Below are positions 17,546-27,197 of a DNA stretch of 64,000 nt, piece after piece. How positions within the stretch are numbered: the first letter of the stretch is position 1; every line of letters starts with the position of its first letter. The translations under genes were made by a program, and so were the position numbers. The notes under the pieces are model-generated. The model worked only from the letters and a program-made list of their open reading frames with translations, made no database searches and was not told where the DNA came from. The stretch is from positions 2,046,001 to 2,110,000 of the forward strand of contig NC_014158.1 of assembly GCF_000092225.1 (NCBI RefSeq), in the 5' to 3' direction. Source of the DNA: Tsukamurella paurometabola DSM 20162. GTDB lineage: Bacteria; Actinomycetota; Actinomycetes; Mycobacteriales; Mycobacteriaceae.

Positions 17546-20218
17546 GTGCAGACCCATGAGATTCGGAAGCGGTTCACGGACCACTTCGTCAAGGCCGGTC
17601 ACACCCAGGTGCCGAGTGCATCGCTGGTGCTGAACGACCCGAATCAGCTGTTCGTGATCGCGGGCATGGTGCCCTTCGTTCCGTACTTCCTGGGCCAGCA
17701 GACGCCGCCGTACGAGCGCGCCACGTCGATCCAGAAGTGTGTGCGCACCCTCGATATCGAGGAGGTGGGCATCACCACCCGGCACAACACCTTCTTCCAG
17801 ATGGCGGGCAATTTCAGCTTCGGCGACTACTTCAAGCGCGACGCGATCCGGTTCGCCTGGAGCCTGCTTACGAACCCGGTCGAGGACGGCGGATTCGGCA
17901 TGGACCCGCAGCGGCTGTGGTCCACGGTCTATCTCGACGACGATGAGGCCCGCGACCTGTGGCTCGAGGTAGGGCAGGTACCCGAGCGCATCCAGCGCCG
18001 CGGCATGAAGGACAACTACTGGTCGATGGGCATCCCCGGCCCGGCCGGCCCCTGCTCGGAGATCTTCTACGACCGCGGTCCGGAGTACGGCGTGGAGGGT
18101 GGTCCCGAGGCCGACGAGGACCGCTACATCGAGATCTGGAACCTCGTTTTCATGCAGAACGAGCGCGGCCAGGGCGGCGGCAAGGAGAACTTCGAGATCC
18201 TCGGCGAGCTGCCGAAGAAGAACATCGACACCGGCATGGGTATCGAGCGCGTCGCCTTCCTCTTACAAGGTGTCGACAACGTCTACGACACCGATCTGCT
18301 GCGTCCGGTGATCGACCGCGCGCAGGACCTCACCGGCCAGCGCTACAACGCCGGAGATCCCGAACACGATCGGCTCTTTCGCGTCATCGCCGACCACACC
18401 CGCACCGCGGTGATGCTGATCGAGGACGGCGTGAACCCCGGCAACGACGGTCGCGGCTACGTGCTGCGCCGCCTGTTGCGTCGGGTGGTCCGGTCGGCTC
18501 GCCTGCTCGGCGCGACGGGCGAGACCATGGGTGTTTTCGTCGATACCGTGATCGCCACGATGTCGCCGTCGTATCCGTCGTTGGCCGACGATGCGCAGCG
18601 GATCCGCACTGTCGCCACCGGCGAGGAGGCGGCCTTCCTCAAGACTCTGGAGCAGGGCATCACCCTGTTCGGTAATGCCGTCGACTCCACCAAATCCGCC
18701 GGTAAGACCGTGCTGTCCGGTGACGACGCTTTCACCCTGCACGACACCTACGGCTTCCCGATCGATCTCACCCTGGAGATGGCCTCCGAGGCCGGCCTTC
18801 AGGTCGACGAGGACGGCTTCCGCGCACTGATGGCCGAGCAGCGCCAGCGTGCCAAGGACGATGCGAACTCCCGCAAATCGGCGCTCGCGGATCTCTCGGT
18901 GTTCCGGGAGTTCCTCGACCGCGGTCCCACTGAGTTCACCGGTTTCGATGAACTGGTCTCCGATGCCCGGGTGCTCGGTCTGGTCAAGGACGGCGTGCGC
19001 GTGCCCGTCGTGCACCAGGGCGACGACGTGGAGATCGTGCTCGACCGCAGCCCCCTCTACGCCGAGGCCGGCGGCCAACTCGCCGACATCGGCACCATCA
19101 CCACCGCCGCCGGCGCGCAGATCGTCGTGACCGACGTACAGCGCGTCGCCAAGACGCTGTGGCGCCACCAGGGCACCGTCGCCGTGGGCGAGGTCTCCGA
19201 GGGCGATGCGGTCACCGTCGCCGTCGATGCGGGCCACCGGCACGGCAGTACTCAGGGCCACTCCGGCACCCACCTCGTCCACGCCGCACTCCGACAGGTG
19301 CTGGGCCCCAACGCCGTTCAGGCAGGCTCGCTCAACCGGCCCGGGTACTTGCGATTCGACTTCCGTTGGTCCGGCGGGCTCAGCGAGGACCAGCGCACCG
19401 ATATCGAGCGCGTCACGAACGAGGCCGTGCAGGCCGACTACGACGTGCACACCCAGGTCACTGATCTGGAAACCGCCAAGAAGAGCGGGGCGATGGCGCT
19501 GTTCGGCGAGAACTACGGCGACCAGGTGCGTGTCGTCGAGATCGGTGGCCCGTTCTCGATGGAGCTGTGCGGCGGCACCCACGTCGCCAGTTCGGGCCTC
19601 GTCGGGCCCGTCACCCTGCTCGGCGAGAGCTCGGTCGGATCCGGTGTGCGCCGCGTCGAGGCCTATGTCGGGCTCGACTCGCAGAAGTACCTGGCCAAGG
19701 AGCGCGCTCTCGTGTCCGCGCTGACGAGTTCACTCAAGGTGCCCGCCGAGGACGTGCCCGGCCGGGTCGAGTCGCTGGTCAGCCGCCTCAAGGATGCCGA
19801 GAAGGAACTCGAGAAGCTGCGTGCTCAGGCCGCGCTGTCAGCGCTGTCCGAGCTGGCCTCCTCGCCCGATCGGGTGGGCGCGGTGCGGCTCGTCGCCGCA
19901 CAGGCCCCCTCCGGGGTCGCGGCGGGCGAGCTACGGAGTCTGGTGACGCAGCTCAAGGGGCGGCTCGGCGCCGAAGCCGCGGTGATCGCGCTGTTCGCCG
20001 TGGACGGTGAGAAGGTGCCCTTCGTGGTGGCCGCGAACGATGCCGCCCAGGATCTCGGCGTCAAGGCCGGTGACGTGGTGAAGGCCGCGGCGCCCGCGGT
20101 CGGTGGCCGTGGCGGCGGCAAGGCCGATATGGCGCAGGGCGCCGGCTCCGACGCGTCCGGTATGGGGGCCGCGCTCGCCGCGGTCCGGGCCGAGGTCGCG
20201 CGGGTGGCGGGCGCCTGA
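17546..20218 (+). CDS. alaS: Alanine--tRNA ligase
   Basis: 890 residues, the usual size. The class II catalytic domain shows [37 protein letters not shown] and the [20 protein letters not shown] stretch. The editing domain has the zinc motif [11 protein letters not shown] and [15 protein letters not shown] followed by MELCGGTHV. The C-Ala domain ends with the Gly-rich [13 protein letters not shown]. The GTG at 17546, reading (M)[13 protein letters not shown], matches mycobacterial AlaS starts and follows GAAGGA at 17535-17540; an upstream in-frame start at 17495 would add 17 unmatched residues. It begins a run alaS-ruvX-mltG-aroE with 2-base gaps or 4-base overlaps, a recognised actinobacterial cluster. 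Confidence 0.96.
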   Translation: MQTHEIRKRFTDHFVKAGHTQVPSASLVLNDPNQLFVIAGMVPFVPYFLGQQTPPYERATSIQKCVRTLDIEEVGITTRHNTFFQMAGNFSFGDYFKRDAIRFAWSLLTNPVEDGGFGMDPQRLWSTVYLDDDEARDLWLEVGQVPERIQRRGMKDNYWSMGIPGPAGPCSEIFYDRGPEYGVEGGPEADEDRYIEIWNLVFMQNERGQGGGKENFEILGELPKKNIDTGMGIERVAFLLQGVDNVYDTDLLRPVIDRAQDLTGQRYNAGDPEHDRLFRVIADHTRTAVMLIEDGVNPGNDGRGYVLRRLLRRVVRSARLLGATGETMGVFVDTVIATMSPSYPSLADDAQRIRTVATGEEAAFLKTLEQGITLFGNAVDSTKSAGKTVLSGDDAFTLHDTYGFPIDLTLEMASEAGLQVDEDGFRALMAEQRQRAKDDANSRKSALADLSVFREFLDRGPTEFTGFDELVSDARVLGLVKDGVRVPVVHQGDDVEIVLDRSPLYAEAGGQLADIGTITTAAGAQIVVTDVQRVAKTLWRHQGTVAVGEVSEGDAVTVAVDAGHRHGSTQGHSGTHLVHAALRQVLGPNAVQAGSLNRPGYLRFDFRWSGGLSEDQRTDIERVTNEAVQADYDVHTQVTDLETAKKSGAMALFGENYGDQVRVVEIGGPFSMELCGGTHVASSGLVGPVTLLGESSVGSGVRRVEAYVGLDSQKYLAKERALVSALTSSLKVPAEDVPGRVESLVSRLKDAEKELEKLRAQAALSALSELASSPDRVGAVRLVAAQAPSGVAAGELRSLVTQLKGRLGAEAAVIALFAVDGEKVPFVVAANDAAQDLGVKAGDVVKAAAPAVGGRGGGKADMAQGAGSDASGMGAALAAVRAEVARVAGA

Positions 20219-20220
20219 CG

Positions 20221-20706
20221 GTGAGCGGATCTCCCGCCTGGGAGCGCGGACGCCGACTGGCCCTCGACGTGGGTAAGGCTCGCATCGGAGTCGCTGTGTC
20301 CGACCCCGACGGGATACTCGCCACTCCGGTGGAGACCGTGAAAGCCGCTCGCGACGGCTCCGACCTCCGGCGCATCGCACAGCTCGTGACCGACTACGAG
20401 CCGGTCGAGATCGTGATCGGGCTACCGCGGACACTGCGCGGCGATCGTGGGGAGTCCGCGCGGATGGCCGAGGGGTTCGCCGCGCGGCTCGCCACGGTGC
20501 TTGATGCCACAGACCAGCCCTCACCCCGGGTATGTTTTTCAGATGAGCGCTTCACCACGGTGACGGCGCAGCGCGCGCTTCGGGACAACGGAGTGCGCGC
20601 CAAGGAGCAGCGTGCCGTGATCGACCAGGCGGCGGCGGTAGCCATCCTGCAGGGATGGCTCGATGAGCGGCGGCCGGTGGCCCGCCGCGAGGAGGACGAC
20701 GAGTGA
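20221..20706 (+). CDS. ruvX: Putative pre-16S rRNA nuclease / Holliday junction resolvase YqgF family
   Basis: 161 residues of the RNase H-like YqgF family. The N-terminal motif [17 protein letters not shown] holds the first catalytic aspartate. [11 protein letters not shown] and [13 protein letters not shown] follow, and [16 protein letters not shown] supplies the last acidic residue. In Escherichia coli the homologue trims the 5' end of 16S rRNA; in Mycobacterium the protein (Rv2554c family) has been described as a RuvX resolvase. It starts with GTG 2 bases after alaS and overlaps mltG by 4 bases. The C-terminus ends in an acidic run (REEDDE). Family assignment is firm; which activity dominates is not decided here. 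Confidence 0.93.
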   Translation: MSGSPAWERGRRLALDVGKARIGVAVSDPDGILATPVETVKAARDGSDLRRIAQLVTDYEPVEIVIGLPRTLRGDRGESARMAEGFAARLATVLDATDQPSPRVCFSDERFTTVTAQRALRDNGVRAKEQRAVIDQAAAVAILQGWLDERRPVARREEDDE

Positions 20707-21959
20707 GCGACGGGTGGCATTCCGACCGGGCCGAGCCGATGACGGTCGGCGGTGGTTCCACTCGGCTCGAACGTCGCCGTGCCGCGCGCCAGGCACAGAT
20801 CAAGCGCCGCCGTCGGGTGGCGCTGGCAGCGATCCTGGTGATCTTCCTGCTGATCGTGGGCACGATCGTGTGGACCATGCGGCACACCCTGATGGGAAGT
20901 GGTGCGAGTCCCGAGGATTACGCCTCGGGGAGCCCTGGCCCCGCGGTGGTCGTGCACATCACCGGCACGAACAACTCCGACTTCGCCCAGAACCTGGTCG
21001 ATGCGGGCGTGGTGAAGTCCGTGGCCGCGTTCAACCAAGCGGCGGGCGATAAGCCCATCTCAGCCGGGTACTACGAACTGCGCAAGGCGATCCCCGCCGC
21101 CGAGGCGGTGGACATGATCACCGATCCGGCTCGGTCGCACCGGGTCGGCATGGTGAACGTGTCGGCGGGCGCGCAGCTCGACGACAAGCGCGGCAAGGAC
21201 AACAAGGTCGCTCGTGGCATCCTCAGCCAGATCTCCGCGGCGACGGCGCACACCAGCAACGGCGTGAAGACGCAGATCCCCGCCGCCGACTTCGTCCGGG
21301 TCGCTGCGACGGCCAGTCCGTCCGACCTGGGCGTGCCACAGTGGGCGCTGGCCACGGTGAACCGGATGAAGGGCGATCACCGCCGCATCGAGGGTCTTAT
21401 CGCGCCCGGAGTGTGGGAGGAGGTCGACCCGTCGGGGACGCCCGTGTCGATTCTCAAGAGTCTGATCACGGCCTCGGCGAAGCAGTACGAGGCGCAGGGC
21501 CTACTCAGCGCGAGCCGTAGCTCGGCCGCGAAGCTCGACCCGTACGAGGTGCTGGTCTCCGCGTCGATCGTCGAGCGTGAGGTGAACCAGCCCGCGGACT
21601 ACCCGAAGGTTGCGCGCGTGATCTTGAACCGGCTGGCGAAGAACCAGAAGCTCGAGATGGATTCGACGGTCAACTACACCGAAGCGGTCACCAGCATCGA
21701 CGTCCGTGGTGAGCAATTGCTGAAGAAGACGGAGTGGAACACCTACGCCAAGACGGGACTGCCCGCCACCCCGATCGGTGCGGTGGGCACGTCGGCCCTG
21801 GTCGCCACGGAGAATCCCGCCCCGGGCCCGTGGTTGTACTTCGTGACGGTCGATGCGCAGGGCACCACGCAGTTCACCGACGACTTCGCCCAGCATGAGC
21901 GCAATCGGCAGACCGCGTGCGACAACAAGTTCCTCACCGTGGGGTGCGCGCCGAAGTGA
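20703..21959 (+). CDS. mltG: Endolytic murein transglycosylase MltG
   Basis: 418 residues: a basic cytoplasmic head ([17 protein letters not shown]), one membrane span at about residues 37-58 ([19 protein letters not shown]), a LysM-like region with [19 protein letters not shown], and the YceG catalytic domain. The catalytic glutamate is in [12 protein letters not shown], about residue 291, followed by [12 protein letters not shown]. MltG cleaves nascent glycan strands outside the membrane and so sets their length. Here it lies between ruvX and aroE, as in mycobacteria (Rv2553c), with 4-base overlaps on both sides. GTG at 20703 is the start that overlaps the ruvX stop. Confidence 0.93.
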   Translation: MSDGWHSDRAEPMTVGGGSTRLERRRAARQAQIKRRRRVALAAILVIFLLIVGTIVWTMRHTLMGSGASPEDYASGSPGPAVVVHITGTNNSDFAQNLVDAGVVKSVAAFNQAAGDKPISAGYYELRKAIPAAEAVDMITDPARSHRVGMVNVSAGAQLDDKRGKDNKVARGILSQISAATAHTSNGVKTQIPAADFVRVAATASPSDLGVPQWALATVNRMKGDHRRIEGLIAPGVWEEVDPSGTPVSILKSLITASAKQYEAQGLLSASRSSAAKLDPYEVLVSASIVEREVNQPADYPKVARVILNRLAKNQKLEMDSTVNYTEAVTSIDVRGEQLLKKTEWNTYAKTGLPATPIGAVGTSALVATENPAPGPWLYFVTVDAQGTTQFTDDFAQHERNRQTACDNKFLTVGCAPK

Positions 21960-22783
21960 CCTCCGCTACGCCGCGCCGCGCCGCGGTGGTCGGGAAGCCG
22001 GTCGACCACTCGCTCTCTCCGGTCCTGCATAACGCCGCGTTCCGGGCATTGGGCCTCGACTGGAGCTACCAGCGGATCGAGTGCGATGCGGCGGGCCTCC
22101 CCGGCCTGGTGGCCGGTCTCGGCCCGGAGTGGGTCGGGTTGTCCGTCACGATGCCCGGCAAGTTCGCGGCACTCGAGCTGGCCACCGAGCGCACCGATCG
22201 GGCCGTACGCGTGGGATCGGCGAACACACTGGTTCGCATCGCCGACGGCTGGCTCGCCGACTGCACCGACGTCGATGGTGCCGCCGGACTTCTCGACGAG
22301 TGCGGTGCGGCCGGTTCGTCGGCCGTGGTCGTCGGCGCCGGCGGGACGGCCCGGCCCGTGTTCGCCGCGCTCGCAGCCCGCGGCTTCACCGACGTGTGTG
22401 TGCTGGCCCGCTCGCAGGACCGGGCGGCCGGCGCCCTCGCCTGCGCGGACTCCTTCGGTCTCGCCGCTCGCTGGGCCCCCTTGCGCGCCGACGCCGTGCC
22501 CGCGGCGGACGTTGTCGTCTCCACCCTGCCCGGTTCGGCGCAGCCCGAGGACTTCCCGCTGGTCGATGCGCTCACATCGGCGGCGCCCGCGGTCGCCGAT
22601 GTGGCGTACGACCCGTGGCCCACGCTGTTGGTCGCCGCGGCGGACTCCAAGGGCGCACGGACTGCGGGTGGCCTGACGATGCTGCTGCATCAGGCGTTCC
22701 GGCAAACGGAACTGTTCACCGGCGCGACCGCGCCGCGCGCCGCGATGGCTGCGGCGCTCGAGGAGCACAGGGAACCGCAATGA
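21956..22783 (+). CDS. aroE: Shikimate dehydrogenase
   Basis: 275 residues catalysing NADPH-dependent reduction of 3-dehydroshikimate to shikimate. The shikimate-binding motif KPVDHSLSPVLHN is at the N-terminus, the catalytic lysine is in GLSVTMPGKFAAL, the aspartate lies in DCTDVDGA, and the nucleotide-binding glycine motif is VVVGAGGTARPVFAAL. The mycobacterial paralogue Rv2552c has the same neighbours. The GTG at 21956 overlaps the mltG stop by 4 bases and places the family N-terminus correctly; the GTG-type start at 21917 would be inside mltG. Its stop overlaps the thioesterase start (ATGA). The usual downstream aroC-aroK-aroB genes do not follow here. Confidence 0.93.
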   Translation: MTSATPRRAAVVGKPVDHSLSPVLHNAAFRALGLDWSYQRIECDAAGLPGLVAGLGPEWVGLSVTMPGKFAALELATERTDRAVRVGSANTLVRIADGWLADCTDVDGAAGLLDECGAAGSSAVVVGAGGTARPVFAALAARGFTDVCVLARSQDRAAGALACADSFGLAARWAPLRADAVPAADVVVSTLPGSAQPEDFPLVDALTSAAPAVADVAYDPWPTLLVAAADSKGARTAGGLTMLLHQAFRQTELFTGATAPRAAMAAALEEHREPQ

Positions 22784-23190
22784 CCGATTTCCGGTACCGG
22801 TTTCGTCCGCGGTATTACGAGATCGACCGCCAGGGCGTCATGTTCAACATGTGGTACCTCGGCTACGTCGACACGGCGATCGGTGAGTTCTACGCCGACC
22901 GCGGGATGCCCTACGAGGTGATGCTGGCGGCCGGGTACGACTCACAGGTCGTGCACGTCGAGCTCGACTATGCGGCGGGACTGACCGACGAAGCCGACAC
23001 CGAGCTCATCATGCGGACGGGCCGGATCGGGACCAAGAGCTTCACGATCGACTTCGTCTTCGTCACCGACCTCGATGCCGAGCGGCCGACGGAGGCCGTT
23101 GCCGGGCGGATCGTCTACGCCGTGATCGCCGCCGATGGCTCGGGGGCCATCCCGATTCCGGATGCCCTGCGCGCGGCCCTGCAAGCCTGA
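22780..23190 (+). CDS. Hotdog-fold acyl-CoA thioesterase (4HBT family)
   Basis: 136 residues of the 4-hydroxybenzoyl-CoA thioesterase type. The N-terminal signature RYYEIDRQGVMFNMWYLGYVD contains the catalytic aspartate position (normally YxxTDxxGVV, here YEIDRQGVM) and YGxY-like hydrophobics. VVHVELDYAAGLTDEADTELIMRTGRIGTKSFTIDF follows as the central sheet. Such enzymes hydrolyse acyl-CoA thioesters; the acyl group is unknown. It begins inside the aroE stop (ATGA at 22780) and precedes the prepilin peptidase gene by 12 bases. It is an insertion relative to the aroE-prepilin peptidase order of M. tuberculosis as I remember it. Confidence 0.85.
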   Translation: MTDFRYRFRPRYYEIDRQGVMFNMWYLGYVDTAIGEFYADRGMPYEVMLAAGYDSQVVHVELDYAAGLTDEADTELIMRTGRIGTKSFTIDFVFVTDLDAERPTEAVAGRIVYAVIAADGSGAIPIPDALRAALQA

Positions 23191-23202
23191 CACACTGGGT
23201 CC

Positions 23203-23631
23203 GTGGGGTGGGGGCTCTTCGGGGGTACGGTCGCTGCGTGGTGCGCCGCGCTGTGCTGGTTCGACGTGAGGCAACGCCGCCTCCCGAACGCTCTCACCGT
23301 TCCCGCCGCCGCCTGCGGCGTGATCGCGGCCCTCACCCTGGCGCTCTGCGGTGCGCCGTCCGCGCTCGCGGGGATGGGCCTGTGGGGAGGTACCTACCTC
23401 GTGGTCTTTCTGCTCGGCGGCGTCGGTGCCGGTGACGTGAAGCTGGCGCCCGCGCTCGGCGCGCTCGTCGGTGGTCTCGCCGGCGCTTCGGCGGTGCTCC
23501 TCGCGGTGCTCGGCGCGCAGGCGATCACCGTCGCGTGGTCCGTCGTCGTCCGCGACCGGTTGGTGCCGCATGGCCCCGCGATGATCCTCGGGGCGGTGAC
23601 CGCGGTGGTGCTGACGTTGAATGCACGCTGA
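23203..23631 (+). CDS. Prepilin peptidase (A24 family), short form
   Basis: 142 residues with about four membrane spans. Both aspartates of the A24 aspartic membrane peptidases are present in the right contexts: the first in WFDVRQRRLPNAL near residue 24 and the second in GGVGAGDVKLAPALG near residue 70 (GxGD motif). It lacks the N-terminal cysteine-rich methyltransferase domain of PilD, like other short actinobacterial forms (Rv2551c position). No pilin or tad genes lie nearby, so its substrate must be elsewhere. GTG at 23203. It closes the alaS-ruvX-mltG-aroE run; a 45-base gap separates it from the monooxygenase cluster. Confidence 0.85.
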   Translation: MGWGLFGGTVAAWCAALCWFDVRQRRLPNALTVPAAACGVIAALTLALCGAPSALAGMGLWGGTYLVVFLLGGVGAGDVKLAPALGALVGGLAGASAVLLAVLGAQAITVAWSVVVRDRLVPHGPAMILGAVTAVVLTLNAR

Positions 23632-23676
23632 GCGCAAGGGGTCACAGGGGCACCACGTCGGCATACCGTCGTCTGC

Positions 23677-24774
23677 GTGACCGCGTCAAGAACTCGCCCT
23701 GTCATCGGGATCGCCCTGGAACCGTTCGGTTGGCATCCCGCAGCGTTCGCCGAGGTCGGCGCGGATCCATTGACGGCCACCTCCGCGGAGCACTGGGTTG
23801 GGCTGGCCCGCTCCGCGGAGGCGGCCGCCGCCGACTTCGTCTCGTTCGAGGACTCGTTCACCCTCACGGCCCGCGACCGATTGAGCGGCCGGTTCGACGC
23901 CACGCTGCTCGCCGCGAGAGTGGCACCGTCGACCACTCGGATCGGCTTGGTGCCCACCGTGACCGCGACGCATACCGAGCCCTTTCACGCGTCGAAGGCG
24001 ATCGCCACGCTGGACTACGTCTCGAAGGGCCGGGCCGGTGTGCTGCCGGCGACGACGGGTCGCCAGGCCGATGCGGAGCTGTTCGGACGCAAGCCGACCC
24101 AAGACAGCGCCTCGCAGGCGGCCGAGGCGCTCGAATACGTCCGCGTGCTCCGTGATCTCTGGGACAGCTGGGACGACGATGCCGTGATCCGCGACGTCGA
24201 GACCGGCCGCTTCGTCGATCGGGAACGACTGCACTACATCGATTTCCGTGGTGAGTACTTCGATGTCAAGGGTCCGTCGATCACACCGCGCCCGCCGCAG
24301 GGACAGCCTGTCGTCCTGGCCCGCGTGAACGATCTCGCGTCCGAGTCGGTGGCGGCCGTCGCCGATATCGCGATCGTCCCCGGAGGTACGGACGAGCAGA
24401 TCGTTGCGGTGGCTACCCGCCTGCGTGCCGCGGGCGTGACCCGCATCCTCGGCGATGTCACGGTTTTCCTCGCGGACTCCGAACGCACCGCGGCGCGCCG
24501 CATCGAGAAGCTCGACCGCCGCGAGGAACTCGCCGACGACGCGCTGGTCTTCGCCGGTACCGGTGCGGAACTGGCGTTGCTCGTCGAGCGCTGGCAGCGG
24601 TTGGGCCTCGATGGTGTGCGATTGCGTCCAGGTGTGAACGCAGTCGACCTGCCGCGGCTCCGCGACACCTTCGCCCCGTTGCTGGCGGGACGGCCCGCCA
24701 CCGGGACCTTCCCTGACCTGCTGGGCCTTTCCCGCCCTGCCGGCCGCTTCGCGAAGGCGGGAGGCGCCCAGTGA
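23677..24774 (+). CDS. LLM-class flavin-dependent monooxygenase
   Basis: 365 residues of the bacterial luciferase-like TIM-barrel family. Supporting stretches are AAADFVSFEDSF, TTRIGLVPTVTATHTEPFHASKAIATLDYVSKGRAGVLP, DLWDSWDDDAVIRD, YFDVKGPSITPRPPQGQPVV and a C-terminal LVERWQRLGLDGVRLRPG. The pattern is that of FMNH2- or F420-dependent oxygenases acting on organosulfur, nitrogen or aromatic substrates; the exact substrate cannot be read. It is the first of three overlapping LLM genes (its stop overlaps the next GTG by 4 bases) and follows the prepilin peptidase gene by 45 bases. GTG at 23677 is the only reasonable start. Confidence 0.85.
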   Translation: MTASRTRPVIGIALEPFGWHPAAFAEVGADPLTATSAEHWVGLARSAEAAAADFVSFEDSFTLTARDRLSGRFDATLLAARVAPSTTRIGLVPTVTATHTEPFHASKAIATLDYVSKGRAGVLPATTGRQADAELFGRKPTQDSASQAAEALEYVRVLRDLWDSWDDDAVIRDVETGRFVDRERLHYIDFRGEYFDVKGPSITPRPPQGQPVVLARVNDLASESVAAVADIAIVPGGTDEQIVAVATRLRAAGVTRILGDVTVFLADSERTAARRIEKLDRREELADDALVFAGTGAELALLVERWQRLGLDGVRLRPGVNAVDLPRLRDTFAPLLAGRPATGTFPDLLGLSRPAGRFAKAGGAQ

Positions 24775-25811
24775 CCGCGGTTCCCGCTCTCGACATCCTT
24801 GACCTGGCACCGATTCCCGCCGGCGCCACCGCAGCCGACGCGCTCGGCAACACTCTCGATCTGGCCCGCCGTGCCGAAGACTGGGGCTACCAGCGGTACT
24901 GGGTGGCCGAGCATCACTTCGCGCATGTCGCCAGTGCGGCGCCCACCGTGCTGATCGCCGAGATACTGGCCGCCACACGGCGGATCCGGGTGGGTTCGGC
25001 GGCCGTCCTGATCGGTTTCACCACTGCCCCCGCCGTCGCCGATGCCTTCGGTGTGCTGTCGGCCTTGCATCCGGGGCGTGTCGATGTCGGCGTCGGCCGT
25101 ACCGGGCAGCGTCTGCGTACGCCGTCGCCCGGTGCGCCCGCGGTGAATCCGAAACTGGTGGCCGGCTACGAGCGGCTGTTGCAGGATCCGGCCGCCGAAC
25201 CGGCGTCGTTCACCGAGCAGGTCGATGACGTACTGGCCCTGTTCGCAGGAACGTACGCCGGCCGCGGTGTACCGCTGCGATCGCCGGTTGCGGAGGCGGC
25301 CCAGGGCAGCCCGGTATGGGTGTTCGGCAGTAGCGCCGGGGAGAGCGCGCAACTCGCCGGGGCGCGCGGGCTGCCCTTCGTCGCCAACTACCACGTGAGT
25401 CCGGCTACCACGGTCGATGCCTCGAACGCGTACCGAGAGGCCTTCAGGCCGTCCGAGTTCCTCGCCGAGCCGCGGCTGGTGGTGAGCGCCGATGTCGTCG
25501 TCGCCGAGACCGATGCCGCGGCGCGCGATCTCGCCGCCGGGTTCCCGGCCTGGGTGCACTCGATCCGGTTCGGCGACGGAGCCATCGCGTACCCGCGCGA
25601 CAGTGCCGATCTCACGGACGAGCAACGCGCCGCGGTGGCAGACCGCACCGAGACGCAGTTCGTGGGAGATCCAGGACGGGTGGCCGCGGGATTGCGCGAG
25701 CTCGCCGACCGCACCGGTGCCGACGAACTGGTGATCACCTCGGTCACCCACGACCACGGCGCGCGCCTGCGCAGCCACGAACTCCTCGCCAAGGAATGGG
25801 GCCTGCTGTGA
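24771..25811 (+). CDS. LLM-class flavin-dependent oxidoreductase
   Basis: 346 residues. The N-terminus LDILDLAPIPAGATAADAL, then YQRYWVAEHHFAHVASAAPTVLIAEI and IRVGSAAVLIGFTTAPAVADAFGVLSALHPGRVDVGVGR, are typical of group 1 luciferase-like oxidoreductases (MsnO8-like; compare the enzyme at 36784-37809). One difference from relatives is that the usual PLVVAEQFG is PAVADAFG. It presumably uses reduced flavin and oxygen on a small organic substrate supplied by the neighbouring genes. It overlaps both flanking LLM genes by 4 bases, so the three are expected in fixed ratio. Confidence 0.87.
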   Translation: MTAVPALDILDLAPIPAGATAADALGNTLDLARRAEDWGYQRYWVAEHHFAHVASAAPTVLIAEILAATRRIRVGSAAVLIGFTTAPAVADAFGVLSALHPGRVDVGVGRTGQRLRTPSPGAPAVNPKLVAGYERLLQDPAAEPASFTEQVDDVLALFAGTYAGRGVPLRSPVAEAAQGSPVWVFGSSAGESAQLAGARGLPFVANYHVSPATTVDASNAYREAFRPSEFLAEPRLVVSADVVVAETDAAARDLAAGFPAWVHSIRFGDGAIAYPRDSADLTDEQRAAVADRTETQFVGDPGRVAAGLRELADRTGADELVITSVTHDHGARLRSHELLAKEWGLL

Positions 25812-27142
25812 GCGCCACACCGCACATCGAGGTGCGAGAGGGAGAGCACCGCAAACGAATCCACCTCGCGGCCCACTTCCCGGGCGTGAACCACAACACC
25901 GTCTGGTCGGATCCGGCGGCGCGCAGTCAGGTGGAGTTCGAGTCGTTCGTTCACCTTGCCCAGGCCGCCGAGCGGGGGAGATTCGACTTCTTCTTCCTCG
26001 CCGAGGGGTTGCGCCTGCGGGAGCACCTCGGGCGCATCCACGACCTGGATGTCGTCGGGCGCCCGGACACCTTCACCGTGCTCGCAGCGCTGGCCGCGGT
26101 CACCGACCGGCTCGGCTTGGCCGGAACCATCAACACCACGTTCAACGAGCCCGCCGATGTAGCCCGGCAATTCGCCACCCTCGACCACCTCAGTGGCGGA
26201 CGCGCCGCCTGGAACATGGTCACCAGCTCCGATTCCTTCACCGGCGAGAACTTCCGCCGTGGCGGCTATCTCGCGCACGCGGACCGCTACCGCCGCGCCG
26301 ACGAGTTCATCACTGTGGCCCGCACGTTCTGGGATGGTTGGAACGCCGATGTCGCGCATCGAGGTGAGCAGTTCGCGGTGCGCGGCACCGCCGCCCTGCC
26401 GCCCAGTCCGCAGATCCACCCCGTTCTTTTCCAGGCGGGCGACTTCGGTGAGGGCCGGGATTTCGCAGCCGCGCAGGCCGATGCGATCTTCACCCGGCAC
26501 GGGTCCCTCGAAGCGGGGCGCGCCTTCTACGCGGATGTCAAACGTCGGGCCGCCGATCGGGGTCGCGATCCCGCTCATCTGAAGGTCTTCCCCGGGGCGG
26601 CCGCAGTGCTCGGTGACACCCCGGACGACGCCGCCGAGAACGCGCGAGCTATCCGCCGACAGCAGGTGAGCCCACAGACCGCGATCAATCTTCTCGAGCA
26701 GGTCTGGGGCCGAGAGCTGCAGTCCTACGATCCGGATGGGCCGCTGCCCGATGTGGACCCGGTCTTCGACACCCAGGCGGTCAAAGGACGCGTACTGCAT
26801 GCGGATCCCCGCGAGATCGTCGCCACCTATCGGGCCCGCGCCGAGGCGGACGGCCTTTCGATCCGCGAATTGGTGATCGAGTTGAACACTCGTCCGCAGT
26901 TCGTCGGCACACCCCAGCAGGTCGCCGACGAGATCGACACCTTCATCCAGGCCGATGCGGCCGATGGTTTCATCCTGGTGCCGCATTTGACGCCGACGGG
27001 ACTCGACGAGTTCGTTGACAAGGTGGTACCGCTGCTGCAGGAGCGGGGCGCTTTCCGCACCGAGTACGAAGGCACGACGCTGCGCGAACACCTCGGGCTC
27101 CCGGTGCCGCAGCAGCGCGCCGAAGCGCAGCAGGTGGGTTAG
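25808..27142 (+). CDS. NtaA/SnaA/DszA-family FMN-dependent monooxygenase
   Basis: 444 residues of the larger LLM subfamily that includes nitrilotriacetate monooxygenase NtaA, DszA and Bacillus YtnJ. Typical stretches: LAAHFPGVNHNTVWSDPAA, AQAAERGRFDFFFLAEGL, TINTTFNEPADVARQFATLDHLSGGRAAWNMVTSS, AHADRYRRADEFI, FWDGW and HPVLFQAGDFGEGRDFAAAQADAIF. These enzymes oxidise C-S or C-N bonded substrates using FMNH2 from a separate reductase; no reductase is encoded in this cluster, although one occurs at 46857-47513. GTG at 25808 overlaps the preceding stop; an upstream in-frame start at 25796 is less likely. A 55-base gap leads to the acyl-CoA ligase. Confidence 0.88.
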   Translation: MSATPHIEVREGEHRKRIHLAAHFPGVNHNTVWSDPAARSQVEFESFVHLAQAAERGRFDFFFLAEGLRLREHLGRIHDLDVVGRPDTFTVLAALAAVTDRLGLAGTINTTFNEPADVARQFATLDHLSGGRAAWNMVTSSDSFTGENFRRGGYLAHADRYRRADEFITVARTFWDGWNADVAHRGEQFAVRGTAALPPSPQIHPVLFQAGDFGEGRDFAAAQADAIFTRHGSLEAGRAFYADVKRRAADRGRDPAHLKVFPGAAAVLGDTPDDAAENARAIRRQQVSPQTAINLLEQVWGRELQSYDPDGPLPDVDPVFDTQAVKGRVLHADPREIVATYRARAEADGLSIRELVIELNTRPQFVGTPQQVADEIDTFIQADAADGFILVPHLTPTGLDEFVDKVVPLLQERGAFRTEYEGTTLREHLGLPVPQQRAEAQQVG

Positions 27143-27197
27143 CGAATTTTCACCGGATCGCTGCGTGCGAGCGGTCGGAGTGCACTACCGTTCGGCC

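Noticed and set aside
18263-19582. 439-codon open frame on the minus strand inside alaS
   Set aside because: Antisense to alaS; contains no domain and has shadow-frame composition.
25388-27091. 567-codon open frame on the minus strand across two monooxygenase genes
   Set aside because: Antisense to two overlapping genes with strong family matches; not supported by motif or start signal.
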